DNA of 35,819 bases from Streptococcus saliviloxodontae (GCF_016908655.1 NZ_JAFBEI010000026.1:1-35819); one strand, 5' to 3'. Positions 16,336 to 24,230 are shown, counted from the first letter of the stretch. Program-made: numbers and translations. Notes: a model not told the origin generated them from the letters alone.

Positions 16336-16366
16336 GCTAAATAGCTGACTTCTCTTTTTAGCTTTT
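16334..16366 (+). terminator. Terminator of the efe-tat operon
   Basis: AAGCTAAA (16334-16341) pairs with TTTAGCTT (16357-16364) followed by T residues; it overlaps the tatA stop codon and directly precedes the next promoter. Confidence 0.65.
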
Positions 16367-16368
16367 AT

Positions 16369-16376
16369 GTTATAAT
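16369..16376 (+). promoter_or_regulatory. Extended -10 promoter of the HAD-IIB gene
   Basis: TATAAT (16371-16376) preceded by TGT (TGTTATAAT). No clear -35. It overlaps an apparent ATG at 16375, which argues against that start. Confidence 0.65.
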
Positions 16377-16404
16377 GATTACAATAATCAAAATGGAGCT
16401 AGCT

Positions 16405-17169
16405 ATGAAATTTGTATTTGATCTAGACGGGACCTTATGCTTTGATGGTATGACCATCGCTGATACGATAAAAACGCCCCTTTTGACAGCTGAAGATTAC
16501 GGGCACCAAGTCATCTTTGCTTCAGCTCGTTCTTACAGGGATTGTATCGGTCTTTTGGAAGGGGAACTCGCTACTAGGCTCGTGATAGGACTCAACGGTG
16601 GTCTTGCTTATCAGAACGGTCAACTGATACTGCAACATCAACTTCATAGGGAATCCTATCAAATGGTCCTGAAGGTTTGCCACAACTATAACCTCCCCTA
16701 TTTTTTAGATGATCATTTCAACTATGCCATCTCTCAAGCTGAAAAAATCCCCTTTATCAGTAGTGTTGATCCGCTAGGTTTGGGCAAGCAGCTACCAGTC
16801 AATGAGTTGGGTCCTGCCATTAAAATGGTAATTTACATGGGCAATCATCTGGAAATGCTAGCTGATCTGATAACAGAGCTAGAACAACTAGACACCTTAG
16901 ACCTGTTTTATCATGAGATGGAAGAATGCCTCTACCTCAATCCCTACGGTGTCAGCAAAGGGTCTACTATTTTAGACTTGGTTGGTGAGAACTTTGTTGC
17001 TTTTGGTAATGATAAAAATGATATTCCTATGTTCGACAAGAGCCTTTATGGTGTTCAGGTGGGTGATTACCCTTACCTGAAAGAACACGCTGATGATCAA
17101 GTACCTGCTGATAGCCAGCAAGTCGCCCTTAAAATTCAAGAAGTCTTTCAGGAATTTCAAGGAAAATAG
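16405..17169 (+). CDS. Cof-type HAD-IIB phosphatase
   Basis: A 254-aa cytoplasmic sugar-phosphatase-like hydrolase of the Cof/HAD-IIB group. Motif I is FDLDGTLC (near residues 4-11), motif II FASARS (about 45-50), followed by GLNGGLAYQNGQ, and motif IV is VAFGNDKNDIPMFD (about 194-207). A C2B cap lies between motifs II and III. The ATG at 16405 has GGAG 6 nt upstream; the ATG at 16375 lies inside the promoter. The substrate cannot be inferred. It is monocistronic, with a gene relic and terminator downstream. Confidence 0.88.
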   Translation: MKFVFDLDGTLCFDGMTIADTIKTPLLTAEDYGHQVIFASARSYRDCIGLLEGELATRLVIGLNGGLAYQNGQLILQHQLHRESYQMVLKVCHNYNLPYFLDDHFNYAISQAEKIPFISSVDPLGLGKQLPVNELGPAIKMVIYMGNHLEMLADLITELEQLDTLDLFYHEMEECLYLNPYGVSKGSTILDLVGENFVAFGNDKNDIPMFDKSLYGVQVGDYPYLKEHADDQVPADSQQVALKIQEVFQEFQGK

Positions 17170-17190
17170 CCCCATTTTTCGATGCGATGA

Positions 17191-17289
17191 TTGTACTCTT
17201 TTAACGAGACACCAGTCCAGCTAGTGAAGAAGCTATTAAAACGGGTCTTTTTCAAGCAAACGACAGCACATAAACCAGACAAAGAGTAG
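17191..17289 (+). pseudogene. Short coding relic ending in KQTTAHKPDKE
   Basis: A reading frame of 32 codons without a ribosome site or ATG runs into a stop directly at a strong terminator, as a gene's 3' end would. It ends VFFKQTTAHKPDKE. The 22 nt at 17252-17273 (beginning TCAAGCAAACGACAGC) recur exactly at 19221-19242 in the flotillin-like relic, in the same reading frame (KQTTAH). I read it as the leftover 3' end of a gene, perhaps related to that relic; its identity is not established. Confidence 0.35.
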
Positions 17290-17309
17290 AGGGGGACCTC
17301 TACTTTTTT
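17286..17309 (+). terminator. Strong intrinsic terminator between the HAD gene and metY
   Basis: GTAGAGG / CCTCTAC (17286-17292 and 17297-17303) with loop GGGA, followed by six T. Confidence 0.92.
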
Positions 17310-17364
17310 GCATAGCCTTAACTGTTTAATAATAAAAAACTATCATCTTGATAACAAAATAGTA

Positions 17365-17410
17365 TTGGCAATAGGAAACGATTCTATATACAATATAAGT
17401 ATTAATACTT
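17365..17410 (+). promoter_or_regulatory. metY promoter with overlapping palindrome
   Basis: TTGGCA (17365-17370), an 18-nt spacer and TACAAT (17389-17394). The perfect 14-nt palindrome AAGTATTAATACTT (17397-17410) covers the expected transcription start and abuts the ribosome site. Upstream, AACTATCATCTTGATAAC (about 17338-17355) could be a LysR-type regulator site of the sort that controls streptococcal Met/Cys genes, but I cannot assign it. Confidence 0.65.
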
Positions 17411-17422
17411 TGGAGGCAACCT

Positions 17423-18703
17423 ATGACACGTCAATTAAAATTCGAAACGAAACAGCTACATGCAGGTCAATCAGTAGATAAGGAGACCAAATCAAGAGCG
17501 CTACCAATCTATCAAACGACATCTTATGTTTTTGATGATGCTCAGGAAGCTGAGGAACTATTCGCGCTTAGTAAGCCTGGTAATATTTACACGCGTATCA
17601 CAAATCCGACCACTGCAGTCTTAGAAGAGCGCATTGCAGCTTTAGAAGGAGGAGTCGGTGCTTTGGCTACTGCTTCTGGGATGGCAGCCATTACATATGT
17701 CGCTCTGGCACTCGCACATGCAGGTGATCATATTGTCTCAGCGACTACTGTATATGGTGGGACTTTCAATCTGCTCAAGGAAACTCTGCCTCGCTATGGA
17801 ATCACCACCAGTTTTGTTGATGTTGCGGATTTTGATGCCATTGAAGCAGCAATTCAGGATAATACCAAGTTTATTATCGCAGAGACCCTGGGAAATCCAC
17901 TTGGAAATATTGCTGATTTAGAAGCTTTGGCAGATTTGGCCCATCGCCATCAGATACCTCTTGTCATTGATAATACATTTGGGACGCCTTACCTCATTAA
18001 CGTATTTTCATTTGGAGTTGATATTGCTGTGCATTCAGCAACTAAGTTTATCGGTGGCCATGGAACCTCTATAGGAGGATTGATTGTCGATTCGGGCAAC
18101 TTTGATTGGGAGGTTTCTGGTAAGTTCCCACAGTTCGTGGAACCTGATCCATCTTACCACAATATCAGTTATACCAAGGATATTGGTCCTGCGGCTTTTG
18201 TGACTGCTGTGCGCACGCAATTACTTCGAGATACAGGTGCCTGCCTATCCCCTTTTAATGCCTTCTTGCTGACTCAAGGGCTAGAAACCCTGTCTTTACG
18301 TGTTGAGCGACACGTTGAAAATGCTAAGGCGATAGCAACTTACCTAGAAAGTCACCCTAAAGTCGAGCAGGTTAACTATGCTAGCCTGCCATCAAGTCCC
18401 TACTATAACTTAGCACAGAAGTACCTTCCAAAAGGTGCTAGCTCTATTTTCTCCTTCACTGTAAAAGGAGGGTCTAAGGAAGCGAGACGTGTCATTGATA
18501 ACCTTGAGATTTTCTCTAATCTAGCCAATGTAGCTGATGCCAAGTCTCTAGTGGTTCATCCAGCTACAACTACCCATGGGCAAATGAACGACCAAGACCT
18601 TACGGCGGCTGGTATCCAACCAAATCAGATTCGCCTATCCATCGGTCTCGAAAATGTAGACGACCTTATCGAAGACCTAGAAATTGCATTGAGAACCATT
18701 TAA
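17423..18703 (+). CDS. metY: O-acetylhomoserine (thiol)-lyase / sulfhydrylase, PLP-dependent
   Basis: Converts O-acetylhomoserine plus sulfide to homocysteine (some members act on O-acetylserine), linking sulfide assimilation to methionine. The 426-aa protein is a Cys/Met-metabolism PLP enzyme: N-terminal FETKQLHAGQ, YTRITNPTT near 57-65, ASGMAAI at 84-90, and the PLP lysine K208 in SATKFIGGHGT. The ~55-residue insertion after the PLP lysine (LIVDSGNFDWEVSGKFP...) and the length near 430 separate MetY from the shorter MetB/MetC. GGAGG is 6 nt upstream. It is flanked on both sides by gene relics. Confidence 0.93.
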   Translation: MTRQLKFETKQLHAGQSVDKETKSRALPIYQTTSYVFDDAQEAEELFALSKPGNIYTRITNPTTAVLEERIAALEGGVGALATASGMAAITYVALALAHAGDHIVSATTVYGGTFNLLKETLPRYGITTSFVDVADFDAIEAAIQDNTKFIIAETLGNPLGNIADLEALADLAHRHQIPLVIDNTFGTPYLINVFSFGVDIAVHSATKFIGGHGTSIGGLIVDSGNFDWEVSGKFPQFVEPDPSYHNISYTKDIGPAAFVTAVRTQLLRDTGACLSPFNAFLLTQGLETLSLRVERHVENAKAIATYLESHPKVEQVNYASLPSSPYYNLAQKYLPKGASSIFSFTVKGGSKEARRVIDNLEIFSNLANVADAKSLVVHPATTTHGQMNDQDLTAAGIQPNQIRLSIGLENVDDLIEDLEIALRTI

Positions 18704-18823
18704 GGAAAACTCAGCCACGTCACTATAAAAAGTTAAGGAATACTTATAGAACCCCTTTAAATATGGTATGACAGGGTTATCATAAGAAGATAATGAGTTT
18801 CTTGATGTCTTTTTGTTTTCTGA

Positions 18824-19270
18824 TACAAGGAGCAACAAGAAATTGCTAACGAAGTCCGTTATACTCTTGAAGGTTACTTGCGTGCTATTATTGAGTAAGT
18901 GAAGATTAAAGCGATTGTGACTAACAGAACCATTTTCTGAAAAAGTTCAAGAAAATGCCACTAAAGAGCTGTAATAGACGAGAGTTGAAATCATAGCCTC
19001 CAATAGACAAGGTTTAGCTGATGAAAATGCGTTATCGAAAAGCTTGGTATTAATAATACCGAACAAATCCGTAAAGAGGTAGCTAAGGCCAAAGTACATG
19101 CGTAACAAGAAATCGCAGAGCAGCAGGCTGCTTCTGACAAGTTGGCTAGTAAAGCTCGTGTCGCAGCAGATTTGGAAATCGCTCAGAAGCAAACTGAATT
19201 GGTTAAACGAAATGCCGTTCTCAAGCAAACGACAGCACATAACCCTATCTCTGAAGTCGATAAACATGAA
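18824..19270 (+). pseudogene. Decayed flotillin/SPFH-family gene remnant
   Basis: Fragments in two or more frames resemble the middle and coiled-coil part of flotillins: QEIANEVRYTLEGYLRAII, then FSEKVQENATKEL, then EQIRKEVAKAKVHA, then QEIAEQQAASDKLASKARVA and EIAQKQTELVKR. They are interrupted by stops (for example TAA at 18896-18898, a TAA after ATKEL, a TAA after VHA) and at least two frameshifts. The N-terminal membrane/SPFH part and the C-terminus are absent. A terminator follows. Bases 18704-18823 between metY and the relic show nothing I can identify. Confidence 0.75.
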
Positions 19271-19300
19271 AGAGTTAAGTCACGTGACTTAGCTCTTTTT
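19271..19300 (+). terminator. Terminator after the flotillin relic
   Basis: AGAGTTAAGTCA / TGACTTAGCTCT (19271-19282 and 19285-19296) forms a 12-bp, nearly perfect stem followed by T residues. Confidence 0.85.
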
Positions 19301-19441
19301 ATATTTTTGAGTATGAGAAAAAATCCAAGGAAGTCTACTGAACCGAGAAAACAGCTCGGTTGCTTAAAAGTAAGGTGAGTGTCGAGTAGAAGGGTATAAG
19401 TTCTCTTTTCAAACAAGTTACTAGAGCATGAAATGGCTTTC

Positions 19442-19450
19442 TGCTACAAT
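19442..19450 (+). promoter_or_regulatory. Extended -10 promoter of tpx
   Basis: TGCTACAAT is a TG-extended -10, about 30 nt upstream of the tpx start. No clear -35. Confidence 0.6.
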
Positions 19451-19481
19451 AAAGGTATCACAGGATTGGAGGAGGACAACT

Positions 19482-19973
19482 ATGCCTACATTTATCGGAA
19501 AACCAGTTACCCTAGCAGGAAGTCAGCTACAAGTTGGAGATACTGCTCACGACTTCACCTTGATGGGGACAGACCTTGCGTTGACATCGCTCAGCGATTT
19601 TGAGGGTAAAAAGAAGGTCATCTCTATCGTGCCTTCTATCGATACAGGAATCTGCTCGACTCAGACACGCACCTTCAATAAGGAGTTGTCTGATTTGGAA
19701 AATACGGTTGTCATCACGGTTTCTGTTGACCTTCCCTTTGCTCAAGCTCGTTGGTGTGGGGCAGAAGGTCTTGACAATGCGATTCTGCTCTCTGACTTTT
19801 ATGATAACAGTTTTGGGAAAAGTTATGGTGTCTTGATGCAAGAGTGGCACCTGCTTGCTCGTGCGGTCTTAGTCCTTGATGAAAACAACAAGGTGACCTA
19901 TACTGAGTATCTCGATAACATCAATTCAGATCCAGATTATCAAGCAGCTATCGCAGCTGTAAAAGCCTTATAA
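19482..19973 (+). CDS. tpx: Thiol peroxidase Tpx (atypical 2-Cys peroxiredoxin)
   Basis: Reduces hydrogen peroxide and alkyl hydroperoxides using thioredoxin, in the cytoplasm. The 163-aa protein shows the peroxidatic cysteine C58 in [13 protein letters not shown] and the resolving cysteine C92 in ARWCGAEG, the usual Tpx spacing. GTD and HDFTLMG segments near the N-terminus also fit. The ATG at 19482 has GGAGGAGG upstream; an in-frame upstream ATG at 19428 lies before the promoter. Monocistronic, with its own terminator. Confidence 0.95.
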   Translation: MPTFIGKPVTLAGSQLQVGDTAHDFTLMGTDLALTSLSDFEGKKKVISIVPSIDTGICSTQTRTFNKELSDLENTVVITVSVDLPFAQARWCGAEGLDNAILLSDFYDNSFGKSYGVLMQEWHLLARAVLVLDENNKVTYTEYLDNINSDPDYQAAIAAVKAL

Positions 19974-19981
19974 GACAAAGG

Positions 19982-20012
19982 AGGCTAGGATGAGAGTCCT
20001 AAGCTTCTTTTA
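19982..20012 (+). terminator. Terminator of tpx
   Basis: AGGCTAGGA (19982-19990) pairs with TCCTAAGCTT (19997-20006), with one bulge, then CTTTTAT. Confidence 0.75.
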
Positions 20013-20088
20013 TATGGTCGAACGACTTTAGATAACGTCTCTCTCTTTGATGAGTGGTCATTGACGTATTTTCAAGATGTGCTATTCA

Positions 20089-20097
20089 TGATAAAAT
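20089..20097 (+). promoter_or_regulatory. Extended -10 promoter of the S-component-like gene
   Basis: TGATAAAAT (20089-20097) is a TG-extended -10, 31 nt upstream of the GTG start. The -35 is not clear. Confidence 0.55.
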
Positions 20098-20128
20098 AAA
20101 GAGAAAATGTTTTCTAAAGGAGAGTTTT

Positions 20129-20686
20129 GTGATTAAATCAACGGATATTAAGACGATTACCCTCCACTGTCTCTACTACTTTCTCTGTGTGGTAGCAGCA
20201 GTCGTGATTGACCTTTTTATCATTGGTAGTCGTAACATGTATTACACCTCGGGTCTAGCAGCTTTATTTTCAGGTTTTGTTTACATGCGCCTGATTAAAA
20301 AAACGAGGGCTTTTGGAGCACTGACTTGCCTTGGCTTGATGATGTCAGTCTTTTTTCTAGCCTCTGGGCACTTTGTATGGACTTTTCTACCAAGTCTCAT
20401 CTGTGGGCTCTTGGCAGACTATGTTGCTAGTCAAGGTCGCTATGGCAATGCCAATCTAAATGTGACCTCATTCATCCTCTTTTCATTTGGGAATCTATCC
20501 CCTATTATGACCATGTGGCTTGCGCCCAAGCAGTATGTTGCTCAGCTGCTGGCAGAAGGTAAGACACAAGAGTACATCGACGCTGTCATGGTGCCTTTTG
20601 ATTTGGCAAATGTAGCCTTTTCGATAGGTTTTATCGTCTTGATGGCAAGCCTCGGTGCTTTTATTGGTCAAAAATATCAAGACTAA
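20129..20686 (+). CDS. MptD/Trep_Strep-type ECF transporter S component (putative)
   Basis: A 185-aa membrane protein with about five or six hydrophobic helices, resembling the Trep_Strep/MptD group of substrate-binding (S) components of ECF importers. Typical features are the N-terminal LYYFLCVVAAVVIDLF helix, the small-residue-rich ICGLLADYVASQGRYGN segment and the YIDAVMVPFD segment before the last helix. I use the GTG start at 20129 because AAAGGAG is correctly spaced; upstream in-frame starts precede the promoter. Usually this family is encoded beside dedicated ATPase and T components; none is next to it here, so it may use modules encoded elsewhere. The substrate is unknown. Confidence 0.7.
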   Translation: MIKSTDIKTITLHCLYYFLCVVAAVVIDLFIIGSRNMYYTSGLAALFSGFVYMRLIKKTRAFGALTCLGLMMSVFFLASGHFVWTFLPSLICGLLADYVASQGRYGNANLNVTSFILFSFGNLSPIMTMWLAPKQYVAQLLAEGKTQEYIDAVMVPFDLANVAFSIGFIVLMASLGAFIGQKYQD

Positions 20687-20698
20687 TTATTAGTGAAT

Positions 20699-20767
20699 AG
20701 AGAGTGGGACAAAAATCAGTCATTCAAAGAGAATGCGATTTTGTCGTCCCGCCTCTTTCTTTTTGCA
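20699..20767 (+). terminator. Long terminator-type inverted repeat
   Basis: AGAG-TGGGAC-AAAATC on the left pairs with GATTTT-GTCCC-GCCTCT on the right, with an inner ATTC/GAAT hairpin, followed by TTCTTTTTG. Elements of this GTGGGAC-type sequence are common between streptococcal genes. It ends the preceding transcript and lies just upstream of the next ribosome site. Confidence 0.75.
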
Positions 20768-20780
20768 AAAGGAGACAGTC

Positions 20781-21749
20781 ATGTCATTATTTCAACGAAC
20801 GATAAAGTTACTAGTCGCCACAGTAGGGGCGATAGCCTTATCGGATTTTTTAGGTTTATCTTATGCTAGCTCGGCAGGGATTATTGCTATTTTGAGCGTT
20901 TTAGACACACGAAAGTCTTCTCTGACCATTGCTTGGCAGCGTCTTTTGTCGGCTCTTCTCGCCTTGACCATCTCCTGTCTATTTTATTGGTTTTTTGGTT
21001 TTCATCTACTGAGCTTTGCGCTCTATTTGATCTTTTTTGTTCCCTTGAGTTATCGTTTTCAGTTACAGGTTGGGATAGCACCGATTACCGTCTTGGTCTT
21101 GCATCTTTTAGCAGAAAAAACCTTATCCCTGTCTATTGTTGGTAATGAGCTGGCGCTCTTTTTCATTGGTGCGGGTTTGGCTTTGTTTGTCAATATCTAT
21201 ATGCCATCTAGACAAGCCGAGGTGGACCGCTATCATCAGCTTGTTGAGGAACAGTTGAAACTGATCTTGCTAAAATTTCAGGACTTTTTAGAGCGTGGAA
21301 ATGGTGAAAATGAGGCCCAGTTGATTTTGGAGTTGGAGGAGATTCTAAAAAATGCCATCAGCCTCGTCTATCTAGAACAAGGTAATCAGCTCTTTCAGTC
21401 AACCAACTACCAGATTCACTATTTTGAGATGCGTCAAAATCAAAATCGGATTTTGAAACGTATGGCAAGGAGTGTCCGTAGCCTATCGGTATCCAGTGAG
21501 GAAGCTCAGATATTGGCGGTTCTTTTCAGTGAAACAGCGTCACAACTCAGCCAACAAAATCCAGCCCTAGGACTTTTAGAGCACATTGAACAAACTTTGG
21601 ACCTGTATCGCAAACGTCCTTTACCCAAAACCAGAGAAGAATTCGAATACAGAGCTCTCCTTTTTGAACTCTTGGGAGATTTGGAGGATTTTATCCAGTT
21701 AAAGGTGACCTTCTATCAGTCCTATCAAGACGGAGTGGCTAAAACTTAA
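20781..21749 (+). CDS. Aromatic acid exporter-family (ArAE_1/DUF939-type) membrane protein
   Basis: A 322-aa protein with an N-terminal membrane block of about five to six helices (residues 10-150) and a long soluble, helical C-terminal domain (about 155-320). This layout and segments such as GAIALSDFLGLSYASSAGI and IAPITVLVLHLL match the ArAE_1 (DUF939) family, named for efflux of aromatic acids but largely uncharacterised. The ATG at 20781 has AAAGGAG 6 nt upstream. It may share a transcript with nothing else: a promoter follows it. Confidence 0.8.
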   Translation: MSLFQRTIKLLVATVGAIALSDFLGLSYASSAGIIAILSVLDTRKSSLTIAWQRLLSALLALTISCLFYWFFGFHLLSFALYLIFFVPLSYRFQLQVGIAPITVLVLHLLAEKTLSLSIVGNELALFFIGAGLALFVNIYMPSRQAEVDRYHQLVEEQLKLILLKFQDFLERGNGENEAQLILELEEILKNAISLVYLEQGNQLFQSTNYQIHYFEMRQNQNRILKRMARSVRSLSVSSEEAQILAVLFSETASQLSQQNPALGLLEHIEQTLDLYRKRPLPKTREEFEYRALLFELLGDLEDFIQLKVTFYQSYQDGVAKT

Positions 21750-21758
21750 AAATTGTAT

Positions 21759-21764
21759 TATAAT
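21759..21764 (+). promoter_or_regulatory. -10 element of the TRD/DUF2130/GNAT cluster
   Basis: A perfect TATAAT lies 32 nt upstream of the HsdS-like start codon; the -35 region (TGGCTA around 21737) is weak. Confidence 0.5.
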
Positions 21765-21795
21765 ACTAAATGAATAAACGCAAAGGGGAGGAGAT

Positions 21796-22392
21796 ATGAC
21801 ACTCATTCAACAGTATGAAGCGAGTCTTATTAAACGAGCACCGCTGGGTGATTTGGTTCAAGCCTTTAAAGGCAAGGCAGTATCTAGCAAGGCGGAAAGT
21901 GGTGATATTGCCGTGATCAACTTATCTGATATTTCAGAAGAAGGAATCGCCTATCAAAACCTAAAAACTTTCTCAGAAGAGAAGCACAAAATTGCACGCT
22001 ATTTGCTTGAAGATGGTGATGTCCTTGTCGCCTCCAAAGGAACTGTCAAGAAGGTAGCCGTCTTTGAGGAGCAGGATCGTTCTGTTGTAGCATCGTCGAA
22101 TGTGACGATTTTGAGACCAGGTAATCAGATACGGGGTTACTATATCAAGCTTTTCTTGGATACAGACTTAGGTCAGGAGCTGTTGGACCGCGCTGATAAT
22201 GGTAAAGCAGTCCTTAATCTCTCGACCAAGGATATCTTAGCTATTGAGATTCCTTTGGTGCCCTTGGTCAAGCAGGACTATCAAATTGCTTATTATCTGC
22301 GAGGTAAGACTGATTATGAGCGCAAGTTAGCCCGTGCCAAGCAGGAGTGGGAGATGACGCAAGACAAGGTCTTGCAGTCCCTTTTTAGATAA
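21796..22392 (+). CDS. Single-TRD HsdS-like (type I restriction specificity) protein
   Basis: A 198-aa protein resembling one target-recognition half of a type I restriction S subunit: PLGDLVQAFKGKAV at the start, INLSDIS, LLEDGDVLVASKGT, SNVTILRP, the YYIKLFLDTDLGQELL helix and ILAIEIPLVPL, then one central-conserved-region-like helix at the C-terminus. Full S subunits are about 400 aa with two such halves; this has one. No hsdM or hsdR gene is nearby. Instead it lies 21 nt upstream of a DUF2130 protein with a nuclease-like motif, suggesting a DNA-targeting partner role (inference). GGGGAGGAG lies 5 nt upstream of the ATG. Confidence 0.8.
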   Translation: MTLIQQYEASLIKRAPLGDLVQAFKGKAVSSKAESGDIAVINLSDISEEGIAYQNLKTFSEEKHKIARYLLEDGDVLVASKGTVKKVAVFEEQDRSVVASSNVTILRPGNQIRGYYIKLFLDTDLGQELLDRADNGKAVLNLSTKDILAIEIPLVPLVKQDYQIAYYLRGKTDYERKLARAKQEWEMTQDKVLQSLFR

Positions 22393-22413
22393 TGTAGAAA
22401 AAGAGGATCGGTT

Positions 22414-23757
22414 ATGAACGAGATAAAATGTCCACATTGTGGCACCGCCTTTACTATTAATGAATCTGACTACAGCCAACTGCTTAGTCAAGTGAGAACG
22501 AACGAATTTGATAAAGAAGTCGCAGAACGCTTACATGGACAGGCTGAGCTGATGCGTCAGGAAGCTGACAATGAACGTCAGGCGCAGCTATTTGTCAAAG
22601 AAAAAGAAATCGCTGAGCTTGAAAGCAAGCTAAAAGAAACCCAGCAACAAATGGCGTTGCAACAACAAGAAAGCCTAGCAGCTAAGGACCTAGAAATCAC
22701 TCAGCTCAAGTCTCAGCTTGAAACCTTGTCAGGTCAGACTGAGCAAGAGGTAGAAAAAGCCTTGGCCATCAAGGAAACTGAAGTCCTAAGCCTAAAAGCC
22801 CAACTTGACAAGCTGACTCTAGAAAAAGATAGCGAGAAACAAACCGCCCTTACTGTGGTGGAAAAAGAACGTGATCAAGTGCGAGCGCAGCTTCAACTTC
22901 AGGAGAAGGAGTCTGAGTTGAACCTCTCAGCCATGAGACAAGATTATGAGAGCCAGCTCAAGGCAGCCAATGAACAGGTGGAATTCTATAAAAACTTCAA
23001 GGCACAGCAGTCAACGAAAGCTATCGGAGAAAGCCTTGAAATCTATGCAGAGACCGAATTTAATAAGGTTCGCCATCTGGCTTTCCCCAACGCTTACTTT
23101 GAAAAGGATAATACTCTTTCAAGCCGTGGTTCCAAAGGTGACTTCATCTATCGTGAGAAAGACGAAAACGGTATTGAAATACTATCCATCATGTTTGAGA
23201 TGAAAAATGAAGCAGACGGAACGCTCAAAAAGCATAAGAATGAGGATTTCTTCAAGGAGCTAGACAAGGACAGACAAGAGAAACAGTGTGAGTATGCTGT
23301 GCTTGTCAGTATGTTAGAGAGTGACAATGACTATTACAATACTGGCATTGTCGATGTGGGTCACAAATACGACAAGATGTATGTTGTCCGCCCTCAGTTC
23401 TTTATTCAGTTGATTGGGCTCTTGAGAAATGCTGCGCTAAATGCCCTCAAGTACAAGCAAGAGTTAGCCTTGGTACGCGAGCAGAATATTGATATTACGC
23501 ATTTTGAAGAGGACTTGGATGTTTTCAAGACTGCCTTTGCCAAAAATTATCAATCAGCCAGCAAGAATTTCCAAAAAGCGATTGAGGAAATCGATAAGTC
23601 CATCAAGCGCATGGAGGCGGTAAAAGCAGCACTAACAACCTCTGAAAACCAACTGCGCCTTGCTAACAACAAGCTAGAAGATGTTTCTATCAAGAAATTG
23701 ACTAGAAAAAACCCTACGATGAAAGCCAAGTTTGACCACTTAAAAGGAGAGATTTGA
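22414..23757 (+). CDS. DUF2130 coiled-coil protein with PD-(D/E)XK-like motif
   Basis: A 447-aa cytoplasmic protein. It opens with a CPHCG knuckle (residues 6-10), continues with a long coiled coil (about 30-200, rich in E/K/Q heptads), and then has a globular region (about 200-345) conserved in DUF2130. In this region GESLE (205-209), GDF (242-244, D243) and FEMK (261-264, E262 and K264) have the arrangement of a PD-(D/E)XK nuclease core. A second helical coiled segment (about 365-425) ends the protein. No biochemical role is established to my knowledge. It lies in an operon with the HsdS-like gene and overlaps the GNAT start by 1 nt. Confidence 0.85.
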   Translation: MNEIKCPHCGTAFTINESDYSQLLSQVRTNEFDKEVAERLHGQAELMRQEADNERQAQLFVKEKEIAELESKLKETQQQMALQQQESLAAKDLEITQLKSQLETLSGQTEQEVEKALAIKETEVLSLKAQLDKLTLEKDSEKQTALTVVEKERDQVRAQLQLQEKESELNLSAMRQDYESQLKAANEQVEFYKNFKAQQSTKAIGESLEIYAETEFNKVRHLAFPNAYFEKDNTLSSRGSKGDFIYREKDENGIEILSIMFEMKNEADGTLKKHKNEDFFKELDKDRQEKQCEYAVLVSMLESDNDYYNTGIVDVGHKYDKMYVVRPQFFIQLIGLLRNAALNALKYKQELALVREQNIDITHFEEDLDVFKTAFAKNYQSASKNFQKAIEEIDKSIKRMEAVKAALTTSENQLRLANNKLEDVSIKKLTRKNPTMKAKFDHLKGEI

Positions 23758-24182
23758 TGATAAGAGCCTTTCGTTTCAGTGATGTCTCAGACTTACTGCC
23801 ACTTTATGATCAGCTTGGTTATCCTGTCGGACAAGAGGAACTGACAGAGAGACTGACTCAACTTTTTCAATCCCCAGCGTACAGCATGCTTGTGATTGAA
23901 GTGGATGGTATTGTCAGGGGATTTTTAGGCTATGCCAAGATGTATTTCTTTGAAGCATCGGGCTTTTACTATCGCATCTTAGCCTTAGTGGTTGATGAGG
24001 ATTATCGCCATCAAGGTCTGGCTCGTTCATTGATGACTTTTCTTGCAGAAGAGGGGAGACGAAAGGGGGCTAAAGCTTTAGCCTTAAACAGTGGTTTTGG
24101 TGAGACGAGAGAGACAGCGCATCGATTTTACCAAAATTTCGGCTTTGCTAAGGCAAGCTATGGCTTCAGGTATGACTTATAA
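23757..24182 (+). CDS. GNAT-family N-acetyltransferase
   Basis: A 141-aa acetyltransferase. It has the N-terminal IRAFRFSDVSDLLPLYDQLGY, the acetyl-CoA loop YRHQGLARSL (about 83-92) and the C-terminal RETAHRFYQNFGF (about 120-132), all typical of GNAT proteins. The ATG overlaps the preceding stop (TGATG), so it is translationally coupled to the DUF2130 gene. The acceptor substrate is unknown. Confidence 0.88.
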   Translation: MIRAFRFSDVSDLLPLYDQLGYPVGQEELTERLTQLFQSPAYSMLVIEVDGIVRGFLGYAKMYFFEASGFYYRILALVVDEDYRHQGLARSLMTFLAEEGRRKGAKALALNSGFGETRETAHRFYQNFGFAKASYGFRYDL

Positions 24183-24230
24183 TATCTAAACTTGACTTCT
24201 TCATTTTTCTCTGAAAAAAAGGATAAAACT

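Noticed and set aside
19337-19365. Hairpin AACCGAG/CTCGGTT upstream of tpx
   Set aside because: Stem is good but no T-run follows on either strand and it is not near a gene end, so it is neither a convincing terminator nor an assigned operator.
19098-19378. Open frames of 60-80 codons around the flotillin relic
   Set aside because: The frames have no ribosome sites; one of them just spans the degraded coiled-coil segment and runs through the terminator, so they are not intact small genes.
20699-20767. Considered as a second MITE
   Set aside because: The GTGGGAC inverted repeat has terminator features (T-run, position after a stop codon), no flanking direct repeat, and no similarity to the ends of the 8274-8449 element.
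21796-22392. Considered as a fragment of a broken type I restriction locus
   Set aside because: The frame is intact, has a strong ribosome site and ends cleanly just before an intact operon partner; no hsdM or hsdR remnants are visible around it.
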